A DNA stretch of 64,000 nt from Norana najaformis (lineage: Eukaryota; Annelida; Clitellata; Crassiclitellata; Hormogastridae), in NCBI GenBank assembly GCA_964023275.1, contig OZ029915.1:33707989-33771988 (forward strand), written 5' to 3'. The notes under the pieces are model-generated. The model did not search any database and was not told the origin of the DNA. It worked only from the letters and a program-made list of their open reading frames with translations. Below are positions 57,551 through 64,000 of this stretch, piece after piece; the first letter of the stretch is position 1, and each line of letters starts with the position of its first letter. The translations under genes and the position numbers were made by a program.

Positions 57551-60500
57551 GCTTATGTGATACATATATTATATCTATGATGGAGTCGAATGCATGGCAT
57601 CATCATAAAAGTTGAAAATTATAAACAGAAAATTAAGTAATGCGTGAATAAATATTTGCGAAGATAACACGGGCCTAATTTTGAGTTGCAACATAGAATC
57701 AGTTCATTTTATGTTGCAAAGTATTTGAATAAATGTCATTTTCATAATATAAAATATGTAATCTAAAGCAGTACAGATGATACTAATAACAATATTGTTA
57801 ATATTATTATTAGGCCTATTATTATTGTTATTATTATTATTAAATTGTTATTGTTGTTGCTGATGTCAATATCATCAACCCCATTGTTGTTATCCTTTCT
57901 ACGAGTGACTTAATCTTCAAACTTGTCTTTGCTATTACCTTGGACAACACGAATCAATGCTTGTTGTGAAGGTAATTATTATCGTCACCATGACGTCATC
58001 CACGTCGTTTTCAATTAGTCGACTTCTATGAGGCTGATAGCGGCAGCGGCACGTGGCCTTTCATCTCCATCTCCGCCGCCTTCCTTGCCCCTGTCCTGTC
58101 GCTTCTCCCCTTTGTTCCCTGGCGCAGCATCGCAAATGAGGCCACGTGGTAGCAATCACGCACAGCCTGCGCTTTCTGAACTGATAGCTATACTGGTGAG
58201 CGAGCGTCTGTTAGTTAGGAAGGATGAGGAGAGAATGGGAAATGCCTGTGATGTGACTTCTGTCCAAACTACTCACGTTCTGGTCCACTGCCTCGTCAGG
58301 GGAACAGGAAGAGGCCGTCAGCATGCGTTCATCTAGAACAGCAATCCACCCCTCGACTCTGCCTCTCCATCTCTCCATTTGCATTGATGTGCCTCCTCGT
58401 CTCTCAATTCGTCTTCCCTCTGTGTATTTATTCCAAAACTCCTTCTTGCTTTCTCTCCTCTCCCTTTTCAGCTCTCCTTCGCCATCTACTCGTCAGTATC
58501 TTCCTTCCCGTAATTTCCTAATCCCACACAAATCTCTCCTTTTCTCTCTACCTCGTGAGTTGCAACCTAGAATTATGTCATTTCTGCTTCGGAAATGAAT
58601 CCTAAGAATTAATATCTCAGCGTTAAGACCGACCAACAATGCGAGCCGTAATGAAGGTCATTACGCATTGGCCATTGAGAAGAACGCGCGCTGACGGACG
58701 GACGCACACGCAACAGGACATGACATTCGCTATAGTCTGAAGTAATGCTGTGTGTATACGGTCAGGTATCGAATCAGGTGATATCGTATGCAAAGGTCAT
58801 TACCATGGACTAAACATTGCACGTAAATCAACGCTTAAAAATCTCGTGGCCTGCTAGTCTTTTCATTCTCATTGTCCTTCTTTTGCTTTCTCTTTATGCT
58901 TCTCTTTGTGCTTTCAGTCAGACCGCACAAACTTACCGACATTAATGCATAGTTCTTTGTTTATAGAAAATTTATCGAGTAATATTATGGTAATATGCAA
59001 TAATTAGGACCATCAAACAAACAATTCGTATAATAAGATCAATATCTAGCAAACAAAGACCATAGAACAGCAAATTTATTATGTCATAATAATGATATTA
59101 TGGATAAGAAATAAAGCTGGTGAACCAAAGATTTACATAACCGAAGTGCAGTAGTCATTGAGTTCTCGCCGTTGCGTAAATAAAACCGACCCAGGGTCAT
59201 TTATTCGAAAAGTCAATGGTACCTGGTTTTCATGGTACAAAACCAGTAACATCAATGACCCAGATACCTCAAATAATCTTCACACAGAGAGCAGTAAAAC
59301 CATAGCAACGCTATGCATAAACTCGGCCTCCAGGTGTCGCTTTCACGGTGTGAAAGGAATGAAGAATCGAGGAGTAATCAATTTTAGTGTTTGGTTATCA
59401 AACACATTCGTATATGAACTCTGTTCTACTGCTGTAATGTAAGCAGTTTGATAGATTCACACAGCAGTTGTAAGTGAATGGCTAGTAGCCATGTGGCTTT
59501 CGCCACAGCTTACATATACTCCAACCTTAGGCAGAATAGTACTCCCCATCTACGTAAACCTTCTGTAAATATGCTGAATGTGCCACTACCTCAGTTTACT
59601 TATCATCGTCTTTATATTTCTTTCATTACATTGCTTCGTAAATTTGCGCCTTATCTCTGCAAATTGTCTGAATGAAAGTTTTTCGCCTATAAACCGTATG
59701 ATCGTGTGTTATTAATAAAACATGGTTAATGTAACAAAACCAAGGTGTTGTGCTGACTGCATTCGTTCGCGTGTGTTGATCGCTTTCGTTATAAATAATG
59801 CAGTGGTAGAATTCAGCCGGATCTGATATTCGCACCTCTTATTTGAGATCCGCCACTTGAACTATGAGATCTGCTACCTAAAAGAGGAGACCGGAGATCT
59901 TTTTGGCATATTTTAATTTTGTTGTTATGTGCTTTGTGTGTTATCACATTTGGCATATTGATCTAAGCCTGCAGTCTTTGTAATAATTAGGGCGTATGTC
60001 ATTTAAGCGAATATAGCGAGCATTGGTTATAGATTCGCCAGATAGGGTGAAGTTTTAGATTTGCAAATTTTGGTGATTCACCATATCTGCAAAGGCTATT
60101 TGTGTAGATAAAGTCATATGTATAACCTTAAGTTATTGAGAAACCTCAGCGTTAGAAAGCCCCCCATACCATGCATCTTAAATATTTAAAGTATCAACGT
60201 TTTCAGAAACAAATTCCAATAGATTATGCTCAAATTATGCTCGTATGTAAGAATGTAAAAGTAATATGTAAGTATCTAGACACTAAACATAGCGCATTTT
60301 ATCACCACACAAAAGCGCTGCCTATACAAGCACAGTGCTGCCTACGCTAGAGAAAGCGCTTTTTAGCCTACGCAGCTGCCTACGAGAACAGTGTTTAGCC
60401 TTATTTAGGCTATTTAGGCAACGATTTGCAATACATTACGAAATGCAATACAGTGTGCAGAGACACGCAGAGTTACGAACGACTGGGCGTCGCTTCGAGC

Positions 60501-62440
60501 AGTTACAGACCGCAAAGAGCTTCGGAATCGAATTTGATGGCAACGGAATCGTTTTTGACAAGGGAGTAATAATCATTACAGAGAAATAACAAATGTAGAG
60601 TCATTACACCCCGGAGACTAACAATCATTGTAGAGAAACAGTGATCACTCGATCGGATGCCTATATTATCCCAAATGTTCTTTTTCGGACGGGCGCAGCA
60701 ATTTTGCGTTTGCATTAACCGGCGCGACTTGTACTTTAGAGGAGCATAAACAATCCATCATCTAATCTAATGTAATGTGATCATCTTTTCTAAACAATTA
60801 ACCCAACTGCACTCGCCTGCGCGTCCCGTGGACCGTTACTATAACCCCAGCTTCAGTGCGCCATACTGTAGTCTTTCTCTTGAAATAATCCATCGATTGA
60901 CACCAAATATTCGAGTTGCATTCACTAGTCACGCTAGTGCGTGAGTTTGCTGGCGTTATCACTTTCGAAGCGTCAGTTTGTCACGAACGAATTGGATACT
61001 CCAATCAGACTCCTATATCACTTTGTTCAGTTTTCAGCTGCGCTTTTGAGAACTCCAAAAAGGTGCTTTCAAAGGCCTATCTTAGCGCACTAACATATCT
61101 TAGTACACGTACGATGCGACAGAAGTTACTGATTGAACGAATTAACAAATAAACAATTAAACGAATGAATCAATGGATGAAATAACAAACAACTACATGA
61201 GTGAATTTTATGGCTGGCTGGATGAGTGCACGGATGAATGAATGGATGGATGGATCGACCTTTGAGAACAATAATTCAAGACTGCATGACGTAATTAACT
61301 GCAATTAAAAGTTCATATGGAGTTGGGTTTAAAAGTCTTCGTAAAGCGTTGTGGATCACTGGCTGCCCTCATTGGAAATGGACAACTGTTTATTTTATCT
61401 CGTGTTTTTACCGATTATATACAACACCAAACTAAGAATGTTCGCAGTGTAACTGAAACTTTCGTTATCTCTCAATCCAACAAAAAATTGCATCGAGGAG
61501 ACATGCTTATTAAATTAGCAAGTTCATTTTGCTTCTAGGCGCAAGAACTGCACAATACGTTAACCTACGATAACCAAGCTAGTATTAGAAATCACCGGCT
61601 CTTAATCAGATCTAGTCCTTAAGTGAGAAGCTTGGTTAGTGGCTGGCGCTGTATTAGAAACTGCCTGCATGATAAAGTCTACCTTGCCTTACAATGATCT
61701 TTGACGAATTGCTTCTCGCACACCGCATTACGTGATTGAGCAACGGTTGTCCGTTTCGTTTGAGTCTTCTCGGTGAGTCCTGTGGATGACTAAGGCTCGA
61801 GTCTTCTAATCGGGTCTTCTTCCAAGTGACAGCGGCCTCGCCTCCTACTTCAGGACAGATGGCAGCCAGAGAGGCTTAGAAGGAATAATCCGCCGTTGGC
61901 TCTCCACCAAACAGGCCAGTCTCCTTTGTTCCACGTTAAGTCCAGCTTTACCAGTCAGTCTCGCGAAACCCTACATGGAACAGACATCAGCAGCAGCAGC
62001 AACCCAGAGACACTGGATGCTGCTGCTCTAAGAGGACGACATAAATCTCTTTGCATACATACACAGTGATAGAGAGATACAAAGAGACCAGAAATGGAAA
62101 TGGAGAGTCAAAGAAATGACAGAGACTGGCATCAACAGAGGGAAAGACAAAAATGAAGAGAGACACAGGAAGATTGGCAAATTAGAAAGACGCTAACATC
62201 AGTCACTTCAGCCCAGCTGCCGTGGCTGCTGCTGCTGTGATGGAGGCAGCTACGGTAAGGATTCAGGGTCACATGAGCCAACGCAGGCGCCCAAATGACC
62301 CTCAATCATCCTTAGACTACTCCTCTTTAAGTCAATCTGCGCATACCGTCTCCTAACTCTTCATTCTAACGAAAACGTCTTAGCCGGCTGAAACTCAGAC
62401 TCACTCTCTCTTAATCTCCTTTCTCTTTCTCCTTCTGTCT
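57551..62440. other. Unassigned, gene-poor region
   Basis: (ATT)n-type runs lie at about 57790-57865 and a TC-rich stretch at about 58330-58560. At 60292-60330 there is a diverged hairpin tail of repeat family H (ATAGCGCATTTTATCACC then ACACAAAAGCGCT). A GGATG run lies near 61230-61255. The short frames have no recognised domains. Confidence 0.4.
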
Positions 62441-62565
62441 TTCAACCTTCTGCTCTCTCTGTCTGTCTCTCTCGGTCTCTCTGTCTCTCTGTCTGTCTCT
62501 CTCTAAGTGTCTCTGTTCTTCTCTGTCTCTGTTTATGTCTGCCCCTTTATCTCACTCTATCTCTC
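62441..62565. repeat. (TCTG)n/(CT)n microsatellite
   Basis: Imperfect CTCTCTGTCT repeat. Confidence 0.85.
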
Positions 62566-64000
62566 ACCGTATGACATTAACACAGATTATCGCAGAAATC
62601 AACTAGGCAGCTATTTACCACAAGTCAATGGTGCATCTACGTTTCAAACTTTGGGGGACGCCAAGGAGGAATGGAATGGGCCGCTTCTGCACATTTTGTA
62701 CACAGCCAATATGATCAATATCATATCTCTGCTCTTGAAGCCCGGGTTCATCAGTGGGGGCGACGACGTCCAGCTGTACTTGACATGTCACCCAGAGAAC
62801 ACACTGAAAGTGTTTCTAAAGTGCAGGTAATCATGGCGGAGGTGCAGGTCTGGATGTCTTAATGTCGGGAGACGTTGAATCCGGCGATAAAGCAATTCAT
62901 ATGGTTCAGCACACGGCACACACACATGTGCAAATATGGTCTAGGAAACAATAACTGTGGCATATCCCGTTGGAAAACGCAATACGTCTCCGGGACCTTT
63001 ATGTGCTACGAGATGAAGAACTATTCATGGTGAATTGTGCTAATCCCTCTCCAGGTCCTGATTTTATCAACAGATAAAGCAGGACATGCCCTACATCAGA
63101 TCAGAGGCATAGGGCAAAATTTAGCCATCTTGTCCACTCTCATTGATGTCGCATTTTCGACTATACTGACGCTGTTCTTTAGCGCTTAAGTTCCGATTCG
63201 TCAGCTTCAGTCTGTCCTCAGCTGCGCTTCTCGAATTGTCGCCTACCAGCAAGAACCATTTTCATTGCCAGGAAGAGCTTTGTTATCGAAGTTATTTCTG
63301 TTTTTTTCAATTTATTTTTAATATCGTGCAAATTTGATTCATTGTCGTCTAATCACAATCGCCTTTGCTTAATAGCAACACTATCCATTTCACTGTCCAC
63401 CCAGTTACGTGCTATTTCGCACAAAATTCACCCGATCGTTATTGCAGATGAGCTAAACTGCCCCAAAAATCAAACCGCATTGACGCGAACCTCTGTCTAA
63501 CCCAAACATAACACGCTTAATGCCTAATGATATCGCCTCTAAATCCCTACCTATTGCAACATCGGCGCCTAGCACACCCGCCTTCGTCTATCGTTAGAGA
63601 TCTGATTGACTAAGCATTGAGTGTACTTGATTTTATGAAATAAACAAATCCAGTATCCAGTTCAGTGCTTCGGCATCTGCCTAGCATCACTGCTGTGCGC
63701 TTCTACCTAGGCCTTTCAACACGCGGGAAACTCTGATCACCGAATGTGTCGTCAGATGAAAGAGGTCAAGGAGGTCTAAATAACTAGAATCTGGAAAGGT
63801 AACTGCCAGCTGGTCTTTTCGGTTGGGGGGGGGCCTTCTGCTGCAGTGACGATCACTGCATAGTACGGCTTGTATAGCGGTTCCTAAACCACAATAATTT
63901 AATTTTTACATGAGTATGCATGATGAAAATCTATGTATATGTGAATTCACATATCTAGACATTTATGTAGTGCCTTTCAAAACTGCCAAGGCTCTTAATA
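62566..64000. other. Unassigned window end
   Basis: The overlapping plus frames at 62507-62862 have some balanced composition but no recognised domain. The last bases (GTGCCTTTCAAAACTGCCAA then GGCTCTTAA) look like a LINE/SINE hairpin tail cut by the window edge. Confidence 0.35.

Overview
The window is nuclear DNA from a metazoan, most likely a marine invertebrate and possibly a spiralian. The evidence is spliced exons with GT/AG borders, tRNA-derived SINEs, several LINE fragments, MITE-like elements, abundant simple repeats, an intact intronless serotonin-type GPCR, and a SUEL-lectin/CUB/sushi membrane protein. The phylum is an inference. There is no operon structure and there are no bacterial or organellar signatures.

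Layout: 1-22 kb is gene-poor. It holds SINEs, a MITE, LINE remnants, pyrimidine-rich tracts and several degenerate minisatellites (21-bp, ~35-bp and 14-bp periods). One possible terminal coding exon lies on the minus strand near 6.2 kb. From 22.6 to 31.6 kb, six plus-strand exons with compatible phases make most of a single-pass receptor-like gene: SUEL lectin, CUB-like domain, sushi/CCP domain, linker, transmembrane helix, cytoplasmic tail. Its 5' signal-peptide exon was not found. Its introns carry LINE fragments of two families, a SINE and a second MITE copy. From 31.6 to 44 kb there are repeats, LINE scraps, a convincing but unidentified terminal exon (minus strand, 39.6-39.8 kb), a five-unit ~64-bp repeat and a perfect 17-bp inverted repeat.

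From 44.1 to 45.65 kb (minus strand) lies a complete intronless 508-aa 5-HT1-class GPCR. It is flanked downstream by a cluster of TGACGTCA/GACGTC motifs that recurs inside its own N-terminal coding sequence. From 47.9 to 51.3 kb lie two arrays of one 16-bp minisatellite. The larger is ~2.1 kb (about 130 units). One of its strands has almost no A and the other almost no T, so ~700-codon reading frames arise in several frames without coding meaning. From 51.3 to 64 kb there are microsatellites, two LINE 3' fragments and otherwise unassigned sequence.

The two supported genes are independent. Both encode cell-surface proteins: one is probably an amine receptor coupled to Gi, the other a carbohydrate/protein-binding receptor-like molecule. 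Most of the remaining window is repeats or unrecognised sequence.
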